DNA of 64,000 bases from Eubacteriales bacterium mix99 (GTDB lineage Bacteria > Bacillota > Clostridia > Caldicoprobacterales > DTU083), in the NCBI GenBank assembly GCA_038396605.1, contig CP121690.1:494500-558499 (forward strand), in the 5' to 3' direction. The position numbers and the translations under genes are program-made. Positions 26,389 through 35,671 of the stretch are shown here, in pieces. The notes under the pieces are model-generated. The model saw nothing but the letters and a program-made list of their open reading frames with translations, searched no databases and was not told the DNA's origin. The first letter of the stretch is position 1. Each line of letters begins with the position of its first letter.

Positions 26389-27864
26389 ATGGGGAAAGGA
26401 AAATACGGTTTCGATAAGGCAAAGAAAGATGGCGTCCCTGTCCTGGGAAAACTGGCCGCCCTGGGAGCGATCGGAGCACTGGGCGCAATGGGGATCAAAT
26501 CATTGAGCCGGTTTGCAGTAAACCAGGCAAGCGACAGCTTTTTGAAAAAAATCACCAGCGAGGAATATGATCAGAATCTTTATGAAGTCGTTTCTTCCAC
26601 CCTGCGGATCCGCCCGCAGGTGATACTGGAAACAGAGCTCCGGGCTGAAACCGGAAAACTGCTGGAGCGGCCCATGGGATCCACCGGCATGTTCCCCGGA
26701 CTGGAAGATATCAAGTTCAATGTTGCTCAGATCGATACCCTGCCTTCCGAGATCGATACGGAAGTGGATTGTTCGGTTACCATCGGCAGGTATGCCAAAA
26801 GGCCGCTGACCACGAACCATTTCATGATGCTGGCCCCCATGGCATATGGCATCGCACTGAGCAGGCCGGTGAAAATGGCTCTGGCAAAGGGATGCACAGC
26901 AGCAGGGGTTATCTATCATACCGGAGCAGGCGCCATTTCGGCGGATATCCTGAACCAGGCAGGCCCCTTTATTTTTCAATATGGCCGGGGAAACTGGCCC
27001 ACTCCACAGGATGCCTTGCTGAAAAGCCAGGCTGTTGAAATTCAGTTCGGTCAGGGGGCTTTTGCCGGAGTCGGGTTCACGATGGAATCAGAGTCCGTAG
27101 GGGAAAAGCTCAGAGAAGAAATGAAATTAAGAAAAGGAAGCGATCTGATAACCCACTCCAGACAGGCAGAAGTGCAGAATCCCGGACAATTAAAAAAACT
27201 GGTGGATAAACTCCGCACTATGACCGACGGCGTGCCCATTGGAGTAAAAATAGCAGCAGGCAGGGATCTGGAAAGAGATCTGGCCTGGATCTGTGACAGT
27301 GAAGTGGACTTTATCGTTCTCGACGGAGCGGAAGCTGCGACAATCGGTTCGCCGCCCATCCTTCAGGATGATTTCGGCATTCCCACCGCTTTCGCCGTTC
27401 ATCGTGCCGCAAAATGGATGGAGCAGCACGGAGTCCGGGAAAGAATCTCCCTCATTGCTTCCGGCCGGATCCGGACACCCGGAGATGCGCTGAAGGTGAA
27501 AGCGTTGGGCGCCGATGCCTGCCAGATCGGATCCATCGCACTGGTGGCAGTATCCCATGGCCAGATCCACAAAGCCCTGCCCTTTGAACCGCCCACTTCC
27601 CTTGTCTGGTATGACGGAGATGCTGCCGATCAGTTTGATGTGGAAGTCGGTGCCCGCTCCTTTCAGAACTTCATGAACTCCTGCAGACTGGAGATGGAGA
27701 ATGGAATCCGTGCTTTGGGAAAAACATCCATCTCCCAGATTGATCAGATGGATCTGGTAACCGCCAACGAAATGTATGCGAAGGGACTGGATATCCCCAT
27801 GGTTTATGTTCCGTCGGACCCTTTGGGCCCGAAGCCGCCAAGGGTGCGGAAATTGAAACTTTGA
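26389..27864 (+). CDS. FMN-binding glutamate synthase-like protein (GltB central/FMN domain only)
   Basis: 491-residue TIM-barrel flavoprotein related to the synthase domain of GltB. An N-terminal hydrophobic Gly/Ala segment (GKLAALGAIGALGAMGIKSL) may associate with membrane. The barrel shows the substrate loop region AGVIYHTGAGAISADI, PIGVKIAAGRDLE, DFIVLDGAEAATIGSPPILQ and LIASGRIRTPGDALKVKALG, the phosphate-binding end. There is no glutaminase domain, so it cannot use glutamine alone. Stand-alone members are common in anaerobes and their true substrate is mostly unproven. GGAGG lies ten bases before the ATG. Confidence 0.85.
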   Translation: MGKGKYGFDKAKKDGVPVLGKLAALGAIGALGAMGIKSLSRFAVNQASDSFLKKITSEEYDQNLYEVVSSTLRIRPQVILETELRAETGKLLERPMGSTGMFPGLEDIKFNVAQIDTLPSEIDTEVDCSVTIGRYAKRPLTTNHFMMLAPMAYGIALSRPVKMALAKGCTAAGVIYHTGAGAISADILNQAGPFIFQYGRGNWPTPQDALLKSQAVEIQFGQGAFAGVGFTMESESVGEKLREEMKLRKGSDLITHSRQAEVQNPGQLKKLVDKLRTMTDGVPIGVKIAAGRDLERDLAWICDSEVDFIVLDGAEAATIGSPPILQDDFGIPTAFAVHRAAKWMEQHGVRERISLIASGRIRTPGDALKVKALGADACQIGSIALVAVSHGQIHKALPFEPPTSLVWYDGDAADQFDVEVGARSFQNFMNSCRLEMENGIRALGKTSISQIDQMDLVTANEMYAKGLDIPMVYVPSDPLGPKPPRVRKLKL

Positions 27865-27896
27865 AACTCCAATAAATAAAAAATGTCTGACCTTTA

Positions 27897-27925
27897 TTGA
27901 CTTTCATAAATCGGTATGTTAAACT
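27897..27925 (+). promoter_or_regulatory. Promoter of the zinc metallopeptidase gene
   Basis: TTGACT (27897-27902) and TAAACT (27920-27925) separated by 17 bases, about 100 bases before the yugP-like start codon. Confidence 0.65.
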
Positions 27926-28023
27926 GATATCAATAAATCAATCAGACAGATGGATGCCGGAAAGAGCCCTGCATTCCGGAAGTATTATCCGTATCGCCTG
28001 ATCCCGGGAAAGGAGAAGTTTGG

Positions 28024-28722
28024 ATGTTTCCATTTTACTTTGATCCGACTTATGCTTTGCTGATCCCTGCCATACTTCTGGCAGTTTATGCGCAGACGAA
28101 GGTCCGGTCGACCTTCAATAAATACTCACAGGTACCGGCACGCAGTGGAATGACCGGAGCGGAAGTTTCCCTGGCACTGCTGCACAGCAGAAATATTTAT
28201 GATGTAAACGTTGTGCCGATCCGCGGTCAGCTGACCGACCATTATGATCCCCGCAGAAAGACCCTGAATCTGTCCGAAGGGGTATACAACTCCACTTCCC
28301 TGGCAGCACTGGGTGTGGCGGCTCATGAAGTGGGCCACGCATTCCAGCATGACACCGACTATGTCCCTCTGAAGGTCCGGAGCTCCATTGTTCCCCTCGC
28401 CAATATCGGTTCCAATCTAGCGTTTCCCCTGCTTCTGCTGGGCATCGTTCTCGGCAATCAGAAAGTGGCTTTTATCGGAGTGGCTGCGTTCAGCCTGGCT
28501 GTTTTATTTCAGCTGGTCACCCTTCCGGTGGAGTACAATGCCAGTAACCGGGCAGTGGAAGCGCTTGAAGTCGGCGGCTACCTGGAAAGGGATGAAGTCC
28601 ATTCCACCCGCAAGGTATTGAATGCTGCTGCCCTGACCTATGTGGCCTCCACCATGATGGCAGTCCTGCAGCTGCTGAGGCTGCTGATTCTGTCCGGCGC
28701 AGGCAACCGGCGCAGAGACTGA
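28024..28722 (+). CDS. yugP: Membrane zinc metallopeptidase, YugP family
   Basis: 232 residues, the usual length. TM1 at the N-terminus (PTYALLIPAILLAVYA), then a soluble loop with the zinc-protease motif AAHEVGHAFQH near 107 (HExxH), and three hydrophobic segments behind it. The third ligand region is probably EYNASNRAVEAL. An AAAGGAG site precedes the ATG, and a strong terminator follows. The family is a neutral zinc metallopeptidase of the membrane; its substrates are not established. Confidence 0.9.
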   Translation: MFPFYFDPTYALLIPAILLAVYAQTKVRSTFNKYSQVPARSGMTGAEVSLALLHSRNIYDVNVVPIRGQLTDHYDPRRKTLNLSEGVYNSTSLAALGVAAHEVGHAFQHDTDYVPLKVRSSIVPLANIGSNLAFPLLLLGIVLGNQKVAFIGVAAFSLAVLFQLVTLPVEYNASNRAVEALEVGGYLERDEVHSTRKVLNAAALTYVASTMMAVLQLLRLLILSGAGNRRRD

Positions 28723-28782
28723 TAAACCGAAGAGATGGATAATGGAAGAGATGAATGAGAATACCCGTTATACGATACAAAA

Positions 28783-28812
28783 GGCCCGGCTTTCCGCCGG
28801 GCCCTCTTTTTA
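28783..28812 (+). terminator. Terminator of yugP-like gene
   Basis: GGCCCGGC (28783-28790) pairs perfectly with GCCGGGCC (28796-28803) over a five-base loop, followed by CTCTTTTT. Located between the convergent yugP-like and tyrS genes. Confidence 0.85.
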
Positions 28813-28860
28813 AATATTTTTTTAATCTTTATGTTTTATCGTCACGTTATTTTATGATAA

Positions 28861-30108
28861 TTATTTTACCGTCACTTTATGGTAAACCTTTTTGCCTTTA
28901 CGAATCATTAAACTCCCATCCTGCAGATCCTTCCCTGTCAGGGTATGATTGATGTCCCCGATTCTCTCATCATTGACATAGACACCGCCCTGCTGAATCA
29001 GCCTGCGTCCTTCTCCTTTGGAGGGAATCAGCTTCAGGAAGGAAAGCATGTCCAGTATTTTACTGTTTTCCTGGAATTCCGCAACGGAAAGAACCGTGCC
29101 GGGTACCTGCGCATCGGCAGTTCCCTTTCCGAACAGTGCCTCCGCAGCCGCCTGGGCTTTGTCCGCTTCTTCCTTTCCATGAACAATCTTTGTTACTTCA
29201 TAGGCAAGGACTTTTTTTGCTTCATTGATTCCTTCGTCCTTCTGATTTCCCAGCCGGTTTACTTCTTCCATGGGCAGGAATGTCAGCATGGCAAGAGAAT
29301 TCCTTACATCCGCATCATCTATGTTTCTCCAGTATTGATAGAAGTCATAGGGAGACGTCTTATCCGGATCCAGCCACAGGGCGCCGGCCTCCGTCTTGCC
29401 CATTTTCTTTCCGTTGGCAGTGGTCAAAAGGCGGAATGTCAAACCGTATGCGGGGGTTCCCTTCCCCTTGCGGATCAGATCCACACCGCCCAGAATGTTG
29501 GACCACTGGTCATCTCCGCCCAGCTGCAGCTTGCAGTTATATTTCCGATTCAATTCCAGAAAATCATAGCTTTGCATCAGCATATAGTTGAATTCCAGAA
29601 AAGAAAGACCCTTTTCCATACGGGTACGGAAACACTCTGCAGTCAGCATGCGATTCACGGAAAAATGAATGCCGACTTCCCGCAAAAAATCTACATAATT
29701 CAAATTCAGCAGCCAATCTGCATTATTGACCAAAATGGCCTTTCCGTCTGAAAAGTCCAAAAACCTGGAAAGCTGTTTCTGGAAAGATCGGCAATTTGCC
29801 TCCACTGTTTCCCGGGTCATCATCTTGCGCATGTCGGTCTTTCCGGTCGGATCGCCGACCATGCCTGTCCCGCCTCCAACCAGTACAATGGGCCGGTGGC
29901 CTGCCCTCTGCATGTGCATCATAATCATGATCTGGACAAAATGTCCCACATGCAGACTGTCTGCCGTAGGATCAAAGCCAATATAAAAGGTGACGGGTTC
30001 TCTGCCCAACAGGTCCCGGATTTCCTCTTCATGAGTCGCCTGCGCCAGATAGCCCCGCTCCTTCAATATGTCATAGACGTTGGTATGATTGTTGCTTCCA
30101 TTACTCAT
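28861..30108 (-). CDS. tyrS: Tyrosine--tRNA ligase
   Basis: Class I aminoacyl-tRNA synthetase, 415 residues. It has the HIGH-type motif in [12 protein letters not shown], tyrosine-pocket sequences [11 protein letters not shown] and [20 protein letters not shown], and the KMSKS-like signature [12 protein letters not shown]-terminal S4 RNA-binding domain (about 350-415) ends the protein. The ATG at 30108 has GGAGGG at proper spacing; the 48-codon upstream extension is unconserved. No T-box element was seen in the short upstream region. Confidence 0.96.
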   Translation of the reverse strand: MSNGSNNHTNVYDILKERGYLAQATHEEEIRDLLGREPVTFYIGFDPTADSLHVGHFVQIMIMMHMQRAGHRPIVLVGGGTGMVGDPTGKTDMRKMMTRETVEANCRSFQKQLSRFLDFSDGKAILVNNADWLLNLNYVDFLREVGIHFSVNRMLTAECFRTRMEKGLSFLEFNYMLMQSYDFLELNRKYNCKLQLGGDDQWSNILGGVDLIRKGKGTPAYGLTFRLLTTANGKKMGKTEAGALWLDPDKTSPYDFYQYWRNIDDADVRNSLAMLTFLPMEEVNRLGNQKDEGINEAKKVLAYEVTKIVHGKEEADKAQAAAEALFGKGTADAQVPGTVLSVAEFQENSKILDMLSFLKLIPSKGEGRRLIQQGGVYVNDERIGDINHTLTGKDLQDGSLMIRKGKKVYHKVTVK

Positions 30109-30269
30109 CCGAATCCCTCCAAATGCATCATGGCTTTTATTGTACCTTCTGATCCGGAAAATAGCAAGGGCCCTCAGCATCCCCGGAACACAAATGCTGA
30201 TCCGTTGCGTTTCAGGAAACCAGAGCCGGGTATCAATAAAATAACCAATCAATAAAGGAGGAGTTTGGC

Positions 30270-30641
30270 ATGTCGATAGGAAAATACCTGCAGACCGGAG
30301 ACTGGAAGGGAGAAAAACACGTACCCGTCATTCACGTTCCCGATAAAATAAAAGCGGACGAAGGATTTGAACTGAAGGCCTCCATCGGGGATGCCATCAA
30401 GCATCCCAACACCTTGGAACATCATATCTGCTGGATCAAGGTATTTTATGTGGAAAAGGATGGGAAATTCCCGGTGGAACTGACAACCTTCAACTTTCAG
30501 GCACATGGAGAGGCAGGCGCCTTTACGGAACCCGTCGGCGTTACCCGGATAAAACTGCATACTTCCGGTAAAATCTACGCTGTCAGTTACTGCAATATCC
30601 ACGGCCTGTGGGAAAGCAGCAAGGATATCACCGTGGAATAA
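30270..30641 (+). CDS. Superoxide reductase, class II (neelaredoxin-type desulfoferrodoxin)
   Basis: Reduces superoxide to hydrogen peroxide at a non-haem iron centre, a typical anaerobe defence. At 123 residues it has only the catalytic domain and lacks the N-terminal rubredoxin-like iron site. Iron ligands are visible: Glu-Lys-His in [11 protein letters not shown], the two histidines in [15 protein letters not shown], and the Cys-His pair in [10 protein letters not shown] perfect AAAGGAGG site precedes the ATG. It is followed by a 17-base-pair terminator, so it is a single-gene unit. Confidence 0.95.
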   Translation: MSIGKYLQTGDWKGEKHVPVIHVPDKIKADEGFELKASIGDAIKHPNTLEHHICWIKVFYVEKDGKFPVELTTFNFQAHGEAGAFTEPVGVTRIKLHTSGKIYAVSYCNIHGLWESSKDITVE

Positions 30642-30696
30642 TTCATCAACATCAACGGTTTCTTCCAACGGCAAGGGGAATGCCTGGCAGAAGAAA

Positions 30697-30738
30697 CAGC
30701 AAAGACTGCTGCATAAATGATTGCAGCAGTCTTTGCTG
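30697..30738. terminator. Bidirectional terminator after the superoxide reductase gene
   Basis: CAGCAAAGACTGCTGCA (30697-30713) is a perfect inverted match to 30722-30738, with an eight-base loop. It lies between the convergent superoxide reductase and hexapeptide acyltransferase genes. T-runs are weak on both sides, but the 17-base-pair stem is long. Confidence 0.75.
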
Positions 30739-30766
30739 TATACTCCCTGTTTATTTTTGATGGTTG

Positions 30767-31450
30767 TCAGGCCTTCCATTCCACATCTTCCCGGATAATC
30801 CGCATGGGATTGCCAACAGCAAGACAGTTTGGCGGTACGTTCTTATTAACCAGTGTGTTCGCTCCGATTACGGCATTGTCCCCGATCGTCACACCTTTCA
30901 AAACAGTACAGTTGCATCCGATCCACACATGATCCCCAATTTGAACCGGTTTCACGAGCTCATTCTCTGTATCATCCGGATAATGGATATGATGAAAATC
31001 CGTATCCAGGATGGTGGTGTTCCAGGCAATGGCACAATCTCTTCCGATAGTAATCCGATTGGCACAGTACACGACGGAAGAAGCCGTAATATAGGTATTG
31101 TCCCCGATGGACAGCATCGCACCCGGGCCTGTTACAATCCCCACGCCCGGCCCAAGCTTCACCCTGCCCATCACATGAAAAACAGAGTCCCGGTACATCC
31201 GGACAGAGGATTTGGAATGCACCATATCCCCAATATATTTGCCGCCCAGGTACAGCCTTCGGTCAATGATCAGCCTGGCACCGGAGCCCCTGGTAATGGT
31301 ACTCCCAAAATCCGCAAAAACCCGGAACCGGTAAAAACTCCGTATGGAGTGAAACAGGTTCAGGAAAAAACTATATATCACATTTAAAATCAGCTTCGGA
31401 TTCATCCGGAGCGTGCGGACCATTTTTGTATTAAACATTGGCTTATCCAC
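30767..31450 (-). CDS. Left-handed beta-helix (hexapeptide) acyltransferase
   Basis: About 227 residues. The C-terminal two thirds are hexapeptide repeats (VKLGPGVGIVTGPGAMLSIG; VQIGDHVWIGCNCTVLKGVT; IGDNAVIGANTLVNKNVPPN) that build a left-handed beta helix, as in serine and sugar O-acetyltransferases. The catalytic His is probably in DFHHIHYPDD. I chose the GTG at 31450 because GGAGG lies ten bases upstream; an ATG at 31438 is possible, while the ORF's far start at 31531 is unsupported. The neighbours do not reveal the substrate, possibly a surface sugar. Confidence 0.85.
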   Translation of the reverse strand: MDKPMFNTKMVRTLRMNPKLILNVIYSFFLNLFHSIRSFYRFRVFADFGSTITRGSGARLIIDRRLYLGGKYIGDMVHSKSSVRMYRDSVFHVMGRVKLGPGVGIVTGPGAMLSIGDNTYITASSVVYCANRITIGRDCAIAWNTTILDTDFHHIHYPDDTENELVKPVQIGDHVWIGCNCTVLKGVTIGDNAVIGANTLVNKNVPPNCLAVGNPMRIIREDVEWKA

Positions 31451-31655
31451 AGACAGCCAGCCTCCGTTCCACATAATCTGACAATTCCGGCAAGAATCAT
31501 TATACCACAGGATCGGGAAAATTGTTGCCATTTTTACGGATTATATACCTTCCTTTGCCTGTCGAAAATGTCGAAAGCTCTCCGTCCCCCGGGGTCCCCA
31601 TTAAAAGTCAGCAGTGTACCATAGCCTGGCAAAACGTTGCAAAGCCGGCTTCATA

Positions 31656-31684
31656 CTGACACTCCAGGCCCCGTGTGGTATAAT
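31656..31684 (+). promoter_or_regulatory. Promoter of the GntR/LacI-type regulator gene
   Basis: CTGACA (31656-31661) and TATAAT (31679-31684), 17-base spacer, about 100 bases before the regulator ATG. Confidence 0.7.
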
Positions 31685-31786
31685 GGATACATTAAGAGCA
31701 TCCTGGAAAGATACGGATGTACAAACAGTTTTCAAAAATTATGGCAGCGAAACGCAGAACAATCCCAGAACCCGGAGGCTTATATT

Positions 31787-32851
31787 ATGAAAGCGACACC
31801 AAAATACCAAAAAATCAAGGAATCCATCCTTGAAAAGATTCAAGGTGGAAAATTGCAGACGGACGAACAGCTCCCATCCGTGGAATATTATATGGAGAAG
31901 TTTGATGTCAGCGCAATCACCGTTCGGAGAGCTCTCTCTGAACTCGCTGAGGAGGGATATATCCGGAGAATCAAGCGCAAGGGAACTTTTGTGAACGATC
32001 CCGGCAGTTTTGAAGCGTCCAGTCATTTGATCGCCGTCATTCTCTCCACGGAGGATTATTACGATACCAGCTACATGGAGATCATCAAAGGGGCACAGAG
32101 CTTTATTTCCGAATACGATTATTCCCTTCTGATAGAATGGACGGATCTGGACAATGAACAGGAGCGTGCCTCTGTCCAGCGAATGCTGGATAAAAAAGTA
32201 GATGGTTTCATTATCTATCCCTTTGACCCTGTGAAAAGCGAAAATATCTTCTGCCTGATTGAAAAGGAGAACATTCCTTATGTCCTGGTGGACCGGTACA
32301 ATCTCCATCACCCCTGCTACTTTTCCGGCAGTGACAACTACAGCGGCGCAATTCTTGCCACCAGCAAGCTCATCGAATTCAAACACACAAAGATTAAATT
32401 TGCCGCCTACCATTTTTTCCTCCCTTCGGAACAGGAACGCTATGACGGCTTTTGTTCCGCAATGCGTGCGCACAATCTGGATGTCAGTGCAGACAATCTT
32501 TTGATTGATATCGATTATGATGACCTGAAGCAAAAAATCATAAGCCACGAAGTCACTGCCCTTTTCTGCGTCAATGACCGGCTCGCTCTAAAAATAATGT
32601 CCAGGCTGACCGAACTGGGAGTCCGGATCCCGGAAGACGTCTCGATCATCGGGTTTGACGATTGGGACAATGCCCGGAACAAAACGTCCGGCCTGAGCAC
32701 AGTCCGGCAGTACTTCAATGAAATCGGATCCAATGCCGCCTACCTGCTGATCAGTGCCATACAGGGACAATTGCAGGGCAGGAATGTAAAGATGCTGGCC
32801 GGCGTCACACTGGTGGAGCGGGACAGTGTTATTGAAAATCCCTATGCGTGA
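31787..32851 (+). CDS. Sugar-responsive transcriptional regulator: GntR-type wHTH fused to LacI-type effector domain
   Basis: 354 residues. Residues 1-70 form a GntR winged helix (PKYQKIKESILEKIQGGKLQ, then LPSVEYYMEKFDVSAITVRR). Residues about 80-354 are a periplasmic-binding-protein-like sensor with VDGFIIYPFD, ALFCVNDRLALKIMSRL and VSIIGFDDWD. AraR of Bacillus has this same architecture. The ATG at 31787 has GGAGG eight bases upstream. The gene converges on the alpha-mannosidase/sugar importer operon, which it probably represses; its own ligand should be a sugar or mannoside-derived product. That link is inference. Confidence 0.9.
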   Translation: MKATPKYQKIKESILEKIQGGKLQTDEQLPSVEYYMEKFDVSAITVRRALSELAEEGYIRRIKRKGTFVNDPGSFEASSHLIAVILSTEDYYDTSYMEIIKGAQSFISEYDYSLLIEWTDLDNEQERASVQRMLDKKVDGFIIYPFDPVKSENIFCLIEKENIPYVLVDRYNLHHPCYFSGSDNYSGAILATSKLIEFKHTKIKFAAYHFFLPSEQERYDGFCSAMRAHNLDVSADNLLIDIDYDDLKQKIISHEVTALFCVNDRLALKIMSRLTELGVRIPEDVSIIGFDDWDNARNKTSGLSTVRQYFNEIGSNAAYLLISAIQGQLQGRNVKMLAGVTLVERDSVIENPYA

Positions 32852-32866
32852 ATCCTTCAAATCCCT

Positions 32867-32908
32867 TTAAAAAAGGGCACCCTTCTCAAAGTTGAGGAAA
32901 GATGCCCC
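32867..32908 (-). terminator. Terminator of the mannosidase/sugar importer operon
   Basis: GGGCA and TGCCC close a long, partly mismatched stem (inner arms CCTCA and TGAGAAGG), followed on the minus strand by TTTTTTAAAGGG. It lies between the convergent regulator and binding-protein genes. Confidence 0.7.
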
Positions 32909-32957
32909 GAGATGCCTTTGATCGACGAAACTTCCAGGAATCCTCCGATCAGGGAAA

Positions 32958-34646
32958 CTATTTTTCACTTCTCTTGAAATACTCTTTCGCTGCCTTGTTG
33001 TAATTATCAAGCAGTTTGTCAATATCCGCAACGTTCTTGATTTCCTTCATGTATTTATCCCATTCATCCATGCTCCGGGTTCCGGAAACCATTGCGGTTT
33101 CCCACTCATCCCGCAGGGTATTGTAAGCCGTTGTGATCTGACTGTTTTCCTGAGTGGTATTCGTGTCAAAGGTACAAACCGGTTCCTCAAACGCAGGCGG
33201 AACATAGGGATTCTCCGGATAGTCCGGATAAGGCAGATTCAGGTAATATTCCGATTGCTCGATCGGTTCCTGATGCACTTTCCCGTCATAATACAGCCAG
33301 TCGTCTGCCGCCAGCGCCACATAAGCCTTCGTATCATCCGCCAGGATGACCCCGGGACTCATGTTTTTACTGGCGCGCATCCCATATTTGTCTGCTTCGG
33401 ACCAGGGATCCGGTGCGTTCAGGATATCGTCGACAAACTGCGGATTGCCATCCTTGTCAAGATTGTAGCTGTCTCCTTCAATCCCCCAGGTCAGCAGCCG
33501 GATGATATCATCATCAAAGCAATGATTCAAAAATTCAATCACGCCTTCCGGATCCTTCGTATCGGCGTTGACTGCCATTCCGCTGAATTGATTGATCGAA
33601 ACCGTGTTGACGGGCTGTACTTCCTGCCATGCTTCCTCCCCATATTTTGGATTGTTCGGGAACAACGTGGCACAAAATACCTGCCCGCTGGAACTCAGCC
33701 TGGTGAATTCACCCGGAGTTGTGAACCAATCTGCCATCACAATAAATGTTTTATCCGACAACTCCTTGCTCTTCAGCATTTCATCGTCATCACTGATATA
33801 CTCCGGATCCAGCAGCCCTTCCGCATACAGCTTCCGTGCAAACGCAACGGCATCCCTGTATCCTTCTTCATAGAGTCCCATCACATATTCCTTGCCGTTC
33901 CAATAGACGCCGTTGCTGGTATGATTGGCAAAAAACAAACTTCGCAGATCATTCCAGCGAGTATGAACCGGATAAACATCCGGATAAATTTCCTTCAGCT
34001 TTTTCGCAGCATCATATAATTCATCCAGGGTTTCCGGAATCTTAATATTGCTTTTCTCAAAGATATCATACCGATAAGTTGAAAGGTTGGAAGGCAGCAT
34101 CCCCTTGTCCTCCGGGAAACGCGGCAGACCTATACTTTTTACGTCGTAGATGTGACCTTCGTCATCTGTAACGGAAGCAATGCCTGCATTGGTCTGTTCC
34201 ATATATTTCCAGTAATTTGGGAAGATATCCTTATAGGGGGCAATATCCAGCAGGAAGCCTTCTTCGGATGCCTTGCTGTAGTCAAACAGGAAAGGTATTC
34301 CAATCAGATCCCCGAAGTCTCCCGTGGAGAACAGGATGGAAGCCTTGTCACTGTATTCACTGCCCGGGATCAATTCATATTTGATCTTTAACTCCCGGTT
34401 CAGCTTTTTGCTCATCTGTTTCTCAAATTCTTCATTCACGCGGCCATCCTTGCTTCCCGGATTTCCTTCCATCGTGATATTCAGAACCAAAGGATCCCTT
34501 TTCCCGTCAGCGGAAGCCGAACTTTCCTGCCCGGTTTTCCTGCTGCTGGAATCCTTGCCGCCCCCTCCGCAGGCACTGAGGAAAACAGTCCCGATTACGG
34601 CTGCAAGTGCAAATGCCATGATTCTTTTGCCTGTTTTTTTACTCAT
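32958..34646 (-). CDS. Extracellular sugar-binding lipoprotein (SBP_bac_1, LplA-like)
   Basis: 562 residues. The signal peptide begins MSKKTGKRIMAFALAAVIGT and reaches lipobox LSACGGGG; a Ser/Lys-rich linker follows. The mature part has the family-1 pattern with EFEKQMSKKLNRELKIKYEL and a long C-terminal helix-rich lobe (DEWDKYMKEIKNVADIDKLL). Proteins of this size with LplB/LplC permeases bind complex oligosaccharides. The ATG at 34646 has GGAGAG upstream; the longer ORF adds 24 residues before the signal. It is last in the operon behind the two permeases. Confidence 0.9.
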   Translation of the reverse strand: MSKKTGKRIMAFALAAVIGTVFLSACGGGGKDSSSRKTGQESSASADGKRDPLVLNITMEGNPGSKDGRVNEEFEKQMSKKLNRELKIKYELIPGSEYSDKASILFSTGDFGDLIGIPFLFDYSKASEEGFLLDIAPYKDIFPNYWKYMEQTNAGIASVTDDEGHIYDVKSIGLPRFPEDKGMLPSNLSTYRYDIFEKSNIKIPETLDELYDAAKKLKEIYPDVYPVHTRWNDLRSLFFANHTSNGVYWNGKEYVMGLYEEGYRDAVAFARKLYAEGLLDPEYISDDDEMLKSKELSDKTFIVMADWFTTPGEFTRLSSSGQVFCATLFPNNPKYGEEAWQEVQPVNTVSINQFSGMAVNADTKDPEGVIEFLNHCFDDDIIRLLTWGIEGDSYNLDKDGNPQFVDDILNAPDPWSEADKYGMRASKNMSPGVILADDTKAYVALAADDWLYYDGKVHQEPIEQSEYYLNLPYPDYPENPYVPPAFEEPVCTFDTNTTQENSQITTAYNTLRDEWETAMVSGTRSMDEWDKYMKEIKNVADIDKLLDNYNKAAKEYFKRSEK

Positions 34647-34740
34647 ATTGTTTCTCTCCTTTGCTTTTTTCTTTTCATAGCCATTGTTTATGCCAAACCA
34701 ATATTGACGATCCGCCAATATCCGGCGAATCGGCCGGCGC

Positions 34741-35658
34741 TCAACCCTTTACGGACCCCACTAACATTCCTTTGGTGAAGTACTTCTGAAAAAATGGGTA
34801 AATACACATAATCGGGAACATGGTAACAACAACAATTGCCATACGGACGCCTTTCGGAGATACTTGCTGAATAAAGGTCGGATTAAAATTGCCAGCCCCG
34901 GAGCCGGCCCGCTGCTGCAGATTTGCCGTATCGATGACATACAGATATTCCCGAAGGATATTCTGAACCGGGTAAAAATTTGGATTCTTGAAATAGATCA
35001 TCGGTCCAAACCAGTTGTTCCACATTCCCACAATGGCAAAAAGCCCAAAAGTCGCAAGCAGCGCCCTGGAAGTGGGGAGAATAATCCGGAACAGCACGGT
35101 GAACTCATTTGCCCCATCAATTTTGGCCGATTCGCCCAGCTCCTCCGGAATATTGCGAAAGAACGTCCGGAAGACAAAAACATTATAAGCGCTGACACAG
35201 CCCGGAATGATAATCACCAGCGGATTGTTGATCAGCTTCATATTCATCATCAGCAAATAGGTTGGAATCATACCGCCGCCAAAGAACATCGTGATCGTCA
35301 GGAATACGGTTAAGAACTTCTTCCCGATGAAATCCCTCCTGGTCAGCGGATATGCGGTCATGCTGGTAAAGAGCAGGGTACAGACGGCAGATGCCAATGC
35401 ATATACAATGGAATTTGCATAACCCCGCCACACCTGTTCATCCTTCAGGATATACTGGTAGGCATCCATATTGAATCCTTTCGGGAAAATGGTAATGTCC
35501 GCCCTGGCTACATGCTCCGCATTGCTGAGGGAAATTGCAATCACATTGAGAATTGGATAAAGCACTACAATAATCAGCAGAATCATAAGCACAACATTGA
35601 ATACATCAAAAATCGCATCGCCAATGCTGGATTTTACTTTGTTTTTCGAATTTCCCAT
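34741..35658 (-). CDS. Carbohydrate ABC transporter permease, LplC/YtcP type
   Basis: 305 residues with six membrane helices and the EAA loop in EELGESAKIDGANEFTVLFR. The C-terminus ends FFQKYFTKGMLVGSVKG, the usual YtcP/LplC ending. It forms the translocation pore with the LplB-like permease. Starts 13 bases after the LplB-like stop and precedes the binding protein gene. Confidence 0.92.
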   Translation of the reverse strand: MGNSKNKVKSSIGDAIFDVFNVVLMILLIIVVLYPILNVIAISLSNAEHVARADITIFPKGFNMDAYQYILKDEQVWRGYANSIVYALASAVCTLLFTSMTAYPLTRRDFIGKKFLTVFLTITMFFGGGMIPTYLLMMNMKLINNPLVIIIPGCVSAYNVFVFRTFFRNIPEELGESAKIDGANEFTVLFRIILPTSRALLATFGLFAIVGMWNNWFGPMIYFKNPNFYPVQNILREYLYVIDTANLQQRAGSGAGNFNPTFIQQVSPKGVRMAIVVVTMFPIMCIYPFFQKYFTKGMLVGSVKG

Positions 35659-35671
35659 TCCTTGATCCCCC

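Noticed and set aside
30109..30260. Possible T-box leader for tyrS
   Set aside because: The conserved AGGGTGGNACCGCG element and a terminator are not present in the upstream region.
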